Source: Enoplosus armatus (Eukaryota; Chordata; Actinopteri; Centrarchiformes; Enoplosidae). Taken from it: a stretch of DNA of 64,000 nucleotides. Both the position numbers and the translations under genes were made by a program. Location: the NCBI RefSeq assembly GCF_043641665.1, contig NC_092198.1, positions 17,948,501 to 18,012,500 of the forward strand. The letters run 5' to 3'. Shown here one piece after another: positions 1 through 29,045 of this stretch. The notes beneath the pieces were generated by a model, which saw only the letters and a program-made list of their open reading frames with translations, did not search any database and had not been told where the DNA came from. Within the stretch, counting starts at the first letter, position 1, and every line of letters begins with the position of its first letter.

Positions 1-386
1 TAGAAGACGAAGGGTGAAAAGAGGAGGGGCTGGATTGTTTTTAAGAGGGGGGTCATGTTGTACATGCAGGCTATAAAGTTGTCCCTTCCTCCACCCCCCC
101 CCACCCCCCCAGCCCTGGTCAGGGTGCCATGAATTCTCACGTCTTGTTGCACTTGTTAGAAAGACGGCAAACAAACGAGCTTCTCCTCCTCCCACCTTTC
201 CAATTCCGTTGCCTCCCTTCGTGTCCCTCGCTTGTCTCTGGCCCTCTTTCTCAAAGAATAACAGGTTCTCTATGAGAAGAAATGTGATGATGCGTGTCTC
301 CCGCTGGGATTTAAATATCACCTTTTTTTTTTTAAATTGTTCCCCTCTCTCTCTCTCTGTCTTCCTGCTTTTTTTTTTTTTCTCAG
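1..386 (+). other. jag2: jag2 intron 4, 3' part
   Basis: No coding exon is seen here. It is the downstream end of the intron before the first visible jag2 exon. It has C-rich runs near 90-112 and ends in a long pyrimidine tract (about 331-380) followed by the acceptor AG at 385-386. The DSL-domain exon that should precede it is outside the window. Confidence 0.8.
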
Positions 387-18008
<17,622 letters not shown>

Positions 18009-18916
18009 GAAATTTAAACAGAGGACTCGCAATGTGGAAGTGAGAGAAGCTGCGAGGCAGCGACTATTCTTGTTTTTGGACTACTTTTGGGAAGAAAAAA
18101 AGGCTTTGTGTTTCAATAAGCCGTTCTTTGCTTTGTCTTCATGTTTTCGTCACTGTCACCTGAAATTGTTTTTGATTCAGGAGGCTAGAGCACAGTGAAC
18201 ATCCTTTTTTGCTTCTGTTCACTTATTTTTCTTTAATTATGTACAGAAGGAGCTGAAATGTAACAATTTTTTTTCAGGAGGCAAAAGAAGCTCTCTGCAA
18301 TTTGTGTTTATGGAATTGTACCATTAAAGAAACGATGAATCATCGAAAAGGAGAAAAAGACAACCTGTATAAAGATTTTTTTTTTTTTTGTTTACAGATG
18401 ATTATGATTTTGTTAAATTGTCAGCGGGCTCCTGTTCAGTGTCTGTGGGGGGTGGGGGCAGATACACATTAAAGAGACAGTCGAGGAAGGGTTTTGAGGG
18501 AAATGGACTGTTGCAGCCACAGTAACAGAGGAAACCCTCCCTTTGCTCCGTCTCTTTCCGGCTTTTCCCACCGATCCACCTGTGGCCGTCATGCGCCAGC
18601 CTTACCAAAACACTTGGCCTGGAGGAGAGGGGGAGAGAGGGGACAGAAACCCCAGTGCCTACTATGTGGCCTTCCATTTATTTTTTTTTTCTCCTGTCTC
18701 TCAGTTGTCTTGGCTGAAAGCTCTGTTTGAGGATTTTTTGCAGTATTTGAGTTGGTAGCAAGTGCCTTTCCAAGAGCCATGTCGAGGCTCCAAGTCGCGC
18801 TGCCCAGTTTGACCTCCTTGTTCTCAAATCTCAAAGGGATATAAGTGTACATTTAGAGAGTTCAATTTCACAGCAATGCCATTCAAGGTATTTGATCAAA
18901 ACAGAAATGAATACTC

Positions 18917-18934
18917 TGTACATATGTGTAAATA
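18917..18934 (+). promoter_or_regulatory. Tandem Pumilio response elements
   Basis: UGUACAUA (18917-18924) and UGUAAAUA (18927-18934) both fit the Pumilio consensus UGUA[ACU]AUA and are only 2 nt apart. They lie about 0.9 kb after the jag2 stop codon. Pumilio proteins typically repress or destabilise bound mRNAs. Function here is inferred. Confidence 0.45.
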
Positions 18935-20101
18935 CTAAAGGAGTCGCTGTGTATATTTGAAATAAGTAACTTAAAGACAAGTCACACATTTTTATTATTG
19001 TTATTATTATTATTATTATGATTAATATTATTATTATTTTTTTTTTTTTTTACAATGCCATTCCTTTTTATTTATGCCAGTCGAAATAGGCACGTTTTAT
19101 AACACTTCATATCCAGAGTCCCACAGTTAAGGATCTTTACAATGAGGTACCGCCGATGAAGGCTTTTCTGAAGGGTTTATAAATGGTTACAAATGGAACT
19201 TAAAGATAATACCCTTACTATAAAATAATTGTCACCAGGTCCAAATCATTGCTACTTCTATTTACAGTTTTGATGATAAAACACTGTCTTTTTTTTTTAC
19301 CCTGGCTATATGTGGTCCAACGTTATTCGATCTGGTCTCAATCTTCAGTTTGCACGGTCTTCTTCCAGCATGGCAAAATGAGCCACATCTATTGGTCTTA
19401 GCAGAAATTATGGCCTGGATAGTTATCAGGATGCAGATAAATCCCAATTCCTTTTGCTCTATCGAAGGAAACCCGTATTAGTTTCGGCGAGATGTCTAAA
19501 TGATTCTTCATAATCGTGTTGCAAAACAGTAAATAAATATTTTTAACATGGTCGTGTTTAAGGAGGATGAAAAATGTATCAAATAGGGCAGAAAACTGCT
19601 GTTGCGCTGCTCTTTAGAGACCCAAACGACCAAGCAAGTTGCCCTTTTGGCCACTCCTCGATCAGTGATGTCACAGTAGGTGTTTTGCCTGACGGCTAAT
19701 GGAGAACCCTAACCTTCTCCTGATCTTCTGCCCTAGAAAGCAGACCTTCTACATTATTTGATCCAGTCTCAAGTCATTTTTAACTTACTTTGTATTAGAA
19801 GTATCCCTCATTTTGGTTGTTTAATCAAAAAAGTCGCTTTTGGCAGGCAGTGGTGCAAAACTGCCTTAAAACGTTCTCAAACCATTTCTAAACCAATCAC
19901 AAACCCTTTTATTTCAGGTGCCTTCATGTAATGAGTAACGCATTATTTGTGTAATCAATGATCATCTTTTTTATGTTGTTGGTTTGTTTTCACTATTAAG
20001 GAAAGTAACTCTTTAAACATTGTGTGGTGTATAGTGGCGTGTTTTATTCGCCTGAGTAAAGTGCTCTCCTTGTCTCACTTTGCTATCATGGAGATTTCTG
20101 G

Positions 20102-20107
20102 AATAAA
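20102..20107 (+). other. Candidate distal jag2 poly(A) signal
   Basis: AATAAA, the canonical hexamer, 2.1 kb after the stop codon. Upstream alternatives (ATTAAA 18323 and 18468, AATAAA 19532) would give shorter 3'UTRs. Confidence 0.35.
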
Positions 20108-21477
20108 ACACTTAATGGAGGATTTAAAAAAATAAAAATAAAAAAAAAAGAACAGTCCACCGTGGCTCTTTTGAGTGTCATGAATGTGGATGTCAGTAGG
20201 TCAAATGTGGACATCATGCATTCGCTTCATGTTTGGTTTAAAGGCTTTAATTAAGGGAACAATATTTGCAGATGTTTTGCTACCATGCAGGTGTGTGTGT
20301 GTGTGCGTGTGTGCGTGTGTGTGTGTTTTTTTTTTTTTTTTCGTTTTTTTTTAAGTTACCAACTCAGTTCAAAATTACCCCCTTTTCATATAATGTCATT
20401 GTCTCAAAACGCCATCGTATTTTCTGTAAATGGGGCACACAAAATAAAGAATTAAAGATGCATCACTGCTGGTGTTAAAAGCTGAATATGCATATTGTAT
20501 ACATTTTATTCTACAAGGGACATAAGTTAATTTTATAAGAAGTGAAAAGGTTTCCATTCTTTTTAGTGGATGTTTTCATTGTTCTAAATAATCATCCCAG
20601 TTATTTATTAAAGCAGTTTTGACACATCTTGATCACGCTTGTAATATTTGGTTTGCAGTACACAACATTGGAAAAGAGTTCTCATTCCTGAAATGTGACT
20701 GTCCAATAAGCATCAAGCAACTAGATGCTGGTGTTCTGGACATCCACATACCAAAACATGTTGACATTGTGACGCTTGGAACTAAAGGTCCACTTGTGCC
20801 GGACCTTTCAACCATATCGCATGGCCTTCACCAGAAGATGGAGTTGGCTCAGTTGTCGCGGTATTGTAGGTGTCCAAACTTTCAATTTCAAACTTTCATC
20901 CATGTTTAAAAAATCGTGCTTGAAAGTTCATTGGAAGTGGAAGTTTTAAAACTTCTCAAGGTCTGCTTGCTTATTCAATATAGATGTGGTGCCAATTATG
21001 CACTGGGTAATCCATTATGTTCACGTAAAACTATCCTTTTAGAAATGAGAAATCACATTTCAGTTTAGTTTCCCAAGTCAATCTGGGCACATTCTGATTC
21101 AGTAATTGCTTTTTACACAACAAAATTGTGTATCACGATACATATTGAAAACATCCCATCATCCGATGACAGATGAATGAAGAACATGAAGAATTATTAC
21201 TGGACTCTTGATGCTAACAAAATTAGTGAGTAGTTTTTAAGCAAGCTAAAGAGCCAGATATTTCCCTCAGGAGTTGGCGGAGACCAAAAGGAGCAGACCA
21301 GAGCTAAAAGGAGAGTGGATATTGAGAATATTAGACTTATGATTGGTGTCATGTGGGGAAATAAATCAGATTTGGGATCCTCTCATCTGCAGTGTAAACG
21401 TAGCCTTAGGTGGCGAATGTTCTCCAATGCTTTAAAGGGTCACCTGACCTCAATCACACACAAAAAAGCATATTTTA

Positions 21478-21660
21478 TCATGTCAATTTTATTTATGTAG
21501 CCCAATATCAAAAATCACAAATTTGCCTAAGGGGGCTTTACAATCTGAACAACGCGATACCCTCTGTCCTCGATTCAGATAAGGAAAAAATGGGGGGGAA
21601 ATGGAAGAAACCTCAGGAGGGCAACAGAGGAAGAATCCCTCTCGCGTCATGGGAATATAT
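21478..21660 (+). repeat. Interspersed repeat, 'TTTATTTATGTAGCCCAATATC' family
   Basis: It has the hallmark blocks TTTATTTATGTAGCCCAATA, ATCACAAATTTGCCT, GGGGGCTTTACAATCTG, CCTCTGTCC and GGAAGAAACCTCAGGAGGG in order. I recognise these from a repeat that is abundant in percomorph genomes. The class is not known to me. Confidence 0.7.
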
Positions 21661-21832
21661 ACCAAGTAGCTTAGCTCAGTTTAATAGCTTAATTGTAAAT
21701 TTGTTAATTATGTTGACTCGTCTCAAGATTTACTCTCAGCCTCTGACTGTTGCCATTTGCATAAGAGTAACAGTCGTCTGAAACCCTGCAGTCCTTGCCC
21801 TTGCCCTCGCCTGTGTGGGCTGAGGACGGCCT

Positions 21833-21850
21833 GGATCGATCGATCGATCC
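21833..21850. repeat. 18-bp perfect palindrome of GATC units
   Basis: GGATCGATCGATCGATCC reads the same on both strands. It lies in a C/G-rich stretch just after the repeat at 21478-21660. Confidence 0.9.
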
Positions 21851-22604
21851 AATAACCTCACCAGCCGTCCCGCCGTCACTCTCACTCCCACCACACCAAT
21901 AGAACCTCATCTCCTGTTCTGGGCCGATCCAGTCTCCGCCAATGGGAGGCTGGCGTGATCATCCTGGCCTCATAAAGATGTGAATGTTTCATGAGTAATG
22001 TTATGATGCCGGGCGGAGTGGTGGTGGGGTGGGACACTTTTCCTCCTGACTCCCATGGGTGCCCCTGGCTGGAGCTAATAGGACCTTCCCTTGTCGGAAA
22101 GGCCGGATCGACTTACACAGCTTTGTGGAAGTGATGGAGTCATAGGGGGAGAGGGGAAGGGAGCTGATAATGATTACGGATGTATTATATATACGATGAC
22201 TGTAAATTCACTGTAAGAGGAGTTTGGTTCTGTAGTCGAAGCATCATTTTGATCCTATAAAAGGACATATGAAGGATTTTAACTTCTTGGATATCAGAAT
22301 TTTGTGTTTTGCTTCTGCAGAAATGCTTCATGTCTGAGTTTCTTTTTGGTGCCTACATCTGGATTTGTGTGTAATATCATGTAGGTGCCAACTCTCAGGC
22401 CCAGTCCCTGACTATTAGCAGTGATAATGTTGAATGCCCCGCATTAATTGGTCTGATCTCAACATGTGACTTAACTGCAGCTAATGTAGCCACGAGCCAC
22501 TAGCTTCAAGCAGAGATGAGCAGCGGCTACAGTGGTCTGGTAAGCTCACTTCTTTCCAACTCCACACCTTCACATTGGTCAGTCTTCAAATGACATCACT
22601 TGAG

Positions 22605-22935
22605 TTTAGGGAAGGCCCTTTCCTGTGTCAGTGCCCCCCTGCGCAATGTGACCTCCATAAAGAAATGGTTTTCCCAGTTTGGTGTGGAAGAACCTGACTG
22701 GCCTGCACAGAGCCCTGACCTCGACCCCATCCAACACCTTTAGTATGAACTGGGAGCGTCGACTGTGAGCCGGGCCTTATCGGCCATCATCAGCGGCCGA
22801 CCTCACTAATGCTTTTGTGGCGGAATGGCGACAAATCCCTGCAGCCACGTTCCAAAATCTGGTGGAAAGCCTGAGGAGTAGTGGAGTCTGTTACAGCAGT
22901 AGATTAATGCCCATGGTTTTGGAATGGTCTTGGCC
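22605..22935 (+). pseudogene. Tc1/mariner transposase fragment, decayed
   Basis: Conceptual translation gives VEEPDWPAQSPDLDPI followed by QHL and a stop codon (TAG 22741-22743), which is the C-terminal catalytic block of Tc1-type transposases. In intact members this reads DPIE[HN]LW, with E as the third residue of the DDE triad. Here E is Q (CAA 22732-22734) and W is a stop. The downstream part matches the 3' end of teleost Tc1-like elements (CTCACTAATGCTTTTGTGG, TTAATGCCCATGGTTTTGG). The 5' part of the element is absent, so it is inactive. Confidence 0.75.
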
Positions 22936-23800
22936 ATGTATTAAAGTGGTACAGGTGGTAAAACATCTTTCAGTAGAAAAGCTGAGATCTTGTGTCTCTA
23001 TTCATCAGCGGTTAATAACAGTGACTGCATGATATTTAAAGTGGATATTTCAGATATACGGAGCTTGGATGTTCCCCTTGCCATCACCTGGGTTTCCTCT
23101 GGTTGCTCCAGTCCAGAAACATTAAGTTGGGTGAATTGAAAACTAAATTGCTTGTAGAGCAATCTGTACAGCATACGACACTCTAGAATTTAACCTATTT
23201 TTGTTGTTGATCCCATCAATAATGTCAAGTAAACATTTTGGTTTTCAAGTTGTTTTGATTCCTCTTTTATGTCTGATCATTAAGCAGTTTATTTAGTGCC
23301 ATTACTCGGTACAAGGTGGATGTGTGATGTGATGCCAAGTTTCCTTTGTGCTTGTCAGCATCAGTACCCACCCACCCCCCACCCCCCCCACTGATCCCAG
23401 ACTGCATCAGTAAACTGACACCAGATTCCAAAAGTGGCTCCTTACAACAGCCAAGGACATCTCAGTGCAGTGCATTTGTAAACACGTAGTACTACTACAC
23501 TGAGCTCAAAATGGCCGAAAGCATTCACAAGCAGAGGAAACGTGTAGAGGACATGACTGCTTCATTTGTTTTACTGTGTTAAAGCAGAGAAGGTTGCAGT
23601 CTCTTTCACACACACACACACACATGCACCTTCTGTGCACGCAGACAGACTGCGGTAGAATGACCGACTGTGAGATGGTATTTTGTGTGTGCTCCTGCTC
23701 CCTGTCGCTGCTCTGTACATCTGTTGATGTGGGTCTTTGGGACCATCTGACAGTGGAAGCAGCTGGGTGACAGGATTTTAGGCTAAGCCCTCCGTCCCTT

Positions 23801-23802
<2 letters not shown>

Positions 23803-23877
<75 letters not shown>

Positions 23878-23993
23878 CACAAACCAAACATGGCCCTGAT
23901 GGGACATCAAGCTGGCACGTGCTGGTAGACAGCGGGCTGCAGCTGGCACTGTGGGGCTGACTGAGGCAGGGATACAAGCCACAGTGTACTGTG

Positions 23994-24044
<51 letters not shown>
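23803..24044. repeat. Inverted (CA)36 / (TG)24 microsatellite pair
   Basis: (AC)36 at 23803-23874 and (TG)24 at 23996-24044 are reverse complements 121 bp apart. A transcript from either strand could form a stem of about 49 bp. Alternating purine-pyrimidine tracts can also take Z-form. Confidence 0.9.
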
Positions 24045-24045
<1 letters not shown>

Positions 24046-24146
24046 GGGGGAGTGGTATGTTGGTTGGCACTGCAGGTCTGCCTTGCCACTGCAGTAGTCC
24101 TCACACGTACCCTCTGCACCAGGAGGGGGGGCATCAACTTCGCAGA

Positions 24147-24193
24147 AGGGAGGGGGTGGCTGGGGGCGGGCGGGGGGGGGGGGGGGGGGGGGG
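24147..24193 (+). repeat. G-rich block with G22 run
   Basis: GGGAGGGGGTGGCTGGGGG, then CGGGC, then 22 G (24172-24193). It meets the simple G-quadruplex pattern on the + strand several times over. Confidence 0.85.
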
Positions 24194-24461
24194 TGCAACT
24201 GGGAGTCTTACAGTGCCATAGTAGCTTTTCTGGGACAACTGCTGTGCGAGTGTGCGGGTGCATGTGTCTAAATAAACAAACGCGGTGAGTGGAAACTTAA
24301 ATGATTTGTGCTGGTAAACTTTGATACAGAAAAGTAGGCTTGAATTTGAATTAAAACAAAGTTGCCGGAGGAATGTGTGTGTATTTTGTTTATACCTGCA
24401 GGTCACATGAGAAAAATGTACAGGTGACATAATGTTTAACGGAAAAAATGTGAAAATAAGG

Positions 24462-24735
24462 CTGCAATTAATGACCATTTCCATCACTGATTAATTATGA
24501 GGTGTATAAAATGTCTGTAAATATTGAAAAATCTCAGTCTCACTTTCCCAGAGCCCATGTTGTTGCCTTTAAATTTCTTGTTTTGTCCAACCAACAGTCC
24601 AAAACCCAGAGATATGCAGTTTACTATCATAGAAAACTAAGAAAAACAGAAAGTATTGACCTTTGAGAATCTGGAATAGGTGATTTATTTTTGTCAGTTT
24701 TGCTTCAAAAAAGTATTGAACTGAGCTAATGGTGT
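24462..24735. repeat. Interspersed repeat, 'GCAGCCCTAA' family
   Basis: The copy begins AAGGCTGCAATTAATGA and carries the interior blocks CTTGTTTTGTCCAACCAACAG, CCAAAACCCAGAGATATGCAG and TTTACTATCATAGAAAACTA expected for the family. It is inverted relative to the copy at 3618-3906. Confidence 0.7.
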
Positions 24736-27700
24736 AACCCAGGCAGATCACAGCCATGGAAGTCATTCAAAACACACACACACACACACGCGTTGGAGTT
24801 TGCAGGGCAGAAGGAAAAGTCAGAGGTCAGAGGAGGGTAAATAAACTGTGAATTTGCATCTACTTCCCTACCTCAGCTTGGAGCCCCTGTCCACACACAC
24901 ACACACACACACACACACATGCACACATATTCATACAGTGGATGCCAGCACATGTGGTACTTGGTCATTTGGATATCTTGTGAGAGAATCTGGCCTTTAG
25001 CAGCTGGTGGGGGAAATCAAAGCATGAGCTCGTATATTCTGAATACATATATAATACACACACACACACACATATAGCCTTTGTTTACATGAACAGACGG
25101 ATGGAAAGACGGTGTGCTCGAGGCTGTGCTTTTTTTGAGATTTCATCATGTAGTTTTCCTTCTTATGTTCGCCTCCACATATTCCGTGCATGTCTGTTTG
25201 TACACGCGCTCAAGTGGCAGTGTGCAGTGCAACCCAACACCCTGCACAGTGATATGCAAGGACAATTTGCACCTCTCCCAGCCTGAGTGACACTGGGGAG
25301 TGTAAAATACCCTCAGGAGCTACTCTGAAGCAAGAAACAGTATGTACAGTACAAAATTAAAAGCTTCTCATTATGTGCATATATATGTATGTGTGTGTAT
25401 GTGTGTTCATGACAGAGTATCCAAAGTGTGAATAATATTGTAAGTTCTTGAGTGCCCTTTCATCAAAACAAAGCTTTTCTTTATTTTCTGTCTTCTGGGG
25501 CTTTGGGTTCTCCAATGATGTCAAATCCTTAAATGCCATATTTAATGAATGTAGTTCTTTCTTCTGTTGCTTGTGTGAGACCTCTGTGCCTTCCATTAAT
25601 AAATAGTTTGGTTTTCAGCTTTGTGGCGATGCATGTTCAGCTAATCCAAGGTTTTTAATGGTTCATTTAGCTTAAGGAAAAAGGAGAACCTTCTCAAATC
25701 CTTCGGTTTATCATTTAGATTCAATTTCAACATCACTGTATTTGGAGATGCATGGCTTACACTGGACAGGAAGGGTATGACTACTTGTAAAATGTGCAAT
25801 ATTTGCCTGTGAGATGTACTGGAGTACAAGCATAAAGTTGCATAAATTTGTACCTCAAATTTGTACTGAAGTTGCACTCCACCTCTGGGCGCTGGCACTC
25901 TCACATGTGACCTCCACTCTTCTGGCTGTGACAAATATCCAATGCACCCTTTTAAATATGGCGGCCTGCTGCAGCTGTCAGGGCCCTGCCCACTCTTCAG
26001 GTGTGCTAACGCTGCTGCTGCTAAGCTGCCAGTTTGCTAACCTTGCTGTAGTATTGCTTGAAACACTTGCTGCTCATGTTTGTATAATGTAATATAAAGC
26101 ATTTTAAAGTCGAGCCAGCCTTCAGAACAGCTTTGTGGAGGAAACAAACCCGCTAATGCCACACTCACTCATTACTCCTGTGTCCTGGTTCTGCTGCCAC
26201 GATGCTCACAGCTTCGCTCCACCACGTGTAAGTGTGTGCTGCTCGTGCTAACCTGCATATTGTAAGTCAAGGTTTTTGGCTGCGCTCGGTTGTGTTTATG
26301 GCCTATTTGCTAATATCAGTGAGCTAACTCATGAAAGCCAACAATGCTGCTGATTGTGTCTCGGGCCTCTCCTGTTGTTTTGTTGCTACTTGCGGAAGTG
26401 TCTCGTAGCCCTGAGCTTTGGTTGTGGTTTGGCAGGTGCATCATGGTGCATTCATGCTGTCTGATTTACACGGCGCAAGAGCAGCGTAAGCAGTGTTCCA
26501 CAACTGCACAACTCTTCTCCTGTACGCCAAACATTTTCGGCCGACTTGCCCTCACCGGTGTGGCTTTAAGGATGTAAACGTGACGTGTTGTCTTGCTCGC
26601 AGCCCGCTCACATAATTATTTCCCCGTCATGCTGGCCTCATGGAAAACGTACATACTGAAGGATATGCAGTCACAGTCACATTCTCTCCACTAATCACAT
26701 CGTATTCAGCGAATTAACTGCATCTTAACTGCTGAGCTCCTGCTGTTGTTTTATTACATGCAGGAAGTATGATACCTCTGCACTCATATCCTTGTTATGG
26801 ACATCCCTATTATTAGCTAGTTATGGGAGAAATGTACATGTCTTTAAATCTTAACATTCCTGCCTATAAGATACACATAAGTTATCACAGTACTCCGATA
26901 ATAATTGCCATGGAAAAAAAACACTGAAATGCACTGTAAATAGTTTTAAGGTGTTGGGAGCTTGTCGCGTCTTGTTTTGCATTTGACGTGTGTGTGTAGG
27001 TGGACAGCTGACAGCAGCAGCAAACTGGCTGCCATTAGATTTAGCCAGATGTTTAATCTACGTTTGGTACATCACCGAAATGTATCTTAGCTGGAAATAT
27101 CACTACTTTAATGCAAACATAATGTTATGTAATGTAAATGTCCCCTAGTGCTGTGTAGGGCTGCAACTGATTTCCTTCATTCATATTGATTAATAATCCA
27201 ATTGTTTTCTCATCGAATCGATTCACGTTGAAAAGTTTGCTCTACAAAATGGCAGAGACGAATGCCCATCACAATCCCTCCGAAGCCCAAGTCCACTGTT
27301 TCATATTGCTTTTTTTGGTTTTCAGATAAACCCACTTCTAAACCCAACTCGGAAAACAATCTCCGGTCTACAATATTTAGGAGATGCTCTGAGGCTTTCG
27401 GCCACATAGCATGATCTTCATCAGGATGGAATTTGTCCAGTTGTCATGAGATGAGATGTTCGTGTTTTTTTTCCCCCTGAACACTTGAAGGACCTCTCGT
27501 CCACGTTGGGTTTGAAGCTGACGTTCATCACGAGGGTGTTTTCTCAACTGCTGTTTCAAGGATAAAGTTTGAACCTCAACTTTCAAACAAGAACACGGCA
27601 GAGAAGTTCCATCACAACTTCGTAAGTGGACCTTGAGGGGAGATGGTTTTGCCGACGTGTGGATGTTGGATGGGTTAGGTGTTGGCAATGGAAAAGCACA

Positions 27701-28669
27701 AGTCTTTTTCAAAGAGCATAGTGTGCATTTAAGGCATTTAGCGGATAATTTCATACTGGCACGCCTACTGTGTGAGTCAGCCTTGACTCACCTGGTCCAT
27801 AATGAGTAATGAAATAATGAATGAGTGATTTTGTAATATCACACATTCCTTGGTCGGTTTGGGCATGTCACAGAAATGTGTTGCCCTGAGCCTTGTCGTG
27901 GATAGCTGTGTTTGAGGAATAATGCTGGAGAGAAAGTGATTGAGTGCATCAAACAAACATTGTTCCACAAAAGAAAAGAGAATGAAAATAAATGTCTTGG
28001 GTGCCTTTCTTCACATTGAAACAGTTTGATGCAGTTGCTCAGAGTTGTTACTCTTATTCGCGTGAGCAGCTCATTTGCAGCATGTAGGGGCTTGATGCCT
28101 TGCTCAAGGGTGTTTTATTGGTAGCCGCAATTCTTCAAGTTCCTGCATTCCCTTTTCACAGCCTTCGGCCCTGAAACGCAGCAAGCTGCTCTCTTTTTTT
28201 TTTGATACAGTGGCCTCAAACCAAAGAAAGGCACTGCGGTGCGCCTCACGTTTCGCAACCTGCAGAAAGCGTCCTGTCTGATCAAGGCCTCACCGTCTAT
28301 TCCTCTTTAATGTTCAGTCAACCAGCACAGGGTCATGAGTGAAAGTAGTTTAGTTTCATTATCATTCACTTCCTTGATCAGCTTCTATTCAGATTCAGTT
28401 AGCAATTATATAAAACAGAGGAATTATTGTGCACCACAAAGGGTTTTTACAGATCTTCAAGGGTCCTCAAGAGATGTCACTTGAGTCGGCCTCGGTTGGG
28501 GTCCACAAGTTGGATGTGGAGTTAGAAGGAAGTGAGCTTATCGGCTCCTCATCTCTGCTTGAAGCTAGAGGCTTCATTAGCCACCACCAGCTGAGTTGAC
28601 TAGTTGAGTTGCATTGTGGGTAAGGTAGGCGCCAGGTTTTGACAAGGAAAGATATCTGTGGTTCTGCTG

Positions 28670-29045
28670 CATTGATACTACTTGACAGGAATTTTGATAA
28701 TCGATTAACAGCTTTAGTCATTTCTTAAGGGAAAAATGCAAAACATTGCAGCTTCTCAAAGCTCTTTCTGTGCCATACATGATAGTAAACTAAATATCTT
28801 TGGCTTTAGTCAAAACAAGACATTTTTTTTTTAGATAAAACAATTAATTGATAAAGAACGTAAGCAACAGATGAATCGGTAATAAAAATAAGCCCTAATA
28901 TCATCATATTGGAGAAGCTAAAACCAGGGAAATGTTTGGCTCTTTTGCTGGTTTGGACCATTAATCCATTATTAAAGTAGTTGATTATTTTTGTTTGTCA
29001 ATCAATTAGCCAATTAATAGACAAATCAGTTCAGCTCTAAATGAA
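28670..29045. repeat. Interspersed repeats, two adjacent 'GCAGCCCTAA' copies
   Basis: AATCGATTAACAG, CATGATAGTAAACTAAATATCT and CAAAACAAGACATT mark the first copy, ending AAGCCCTAA near 28898. A second partial copy ends CAGCTCTAA near 29041. Confidence 0.55.

Larger units (their letters stand above)
18009..20125 (+). other. jag2: jag2 3'UTR (probable extent)
   Basis: Begins after the TAA at 18006-18008. Candidate poly(A) signals are ATTAAA 18323-18328, ATTAAA 18468-18473, AATAAA 19532-19537 and AATAAA 20102-20107. It contains two Pumilio motifs (18917-18934), a TTA repeat with a T-run (about 18992-19052) and inverted segments (GGGTTTATAAATGGTT near 19173 against AACCATTTCTAAACC near 19880) that could be a repeat insertion. 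The true 3' end needs transcript data. Confidence 0.5.
20126..22600. other. Intergenic, no gene seen
   Basis: AT-rich sequence after jag2. It contains a TG/T tract (about 20290-20345), a percomorph repeat (about 21478-21660) and an 18-bp palindrome (21833-21850). Open frames near 20619-20909 and 21410-21781 show no domain, splice context or family resemblance. Confidence 0.7.

Noticed and set aside
20619..20909. 96-codon open frame after jag2
   Set aside because: No family resemblance; probably a chance frame in AT-rich DNA.
21438..21449. GGTCA-CC-TGACC as an estrogen response element
   Set aside because: The spacer is 2 bp, not 3, and it lies beside a dispersed repeat.
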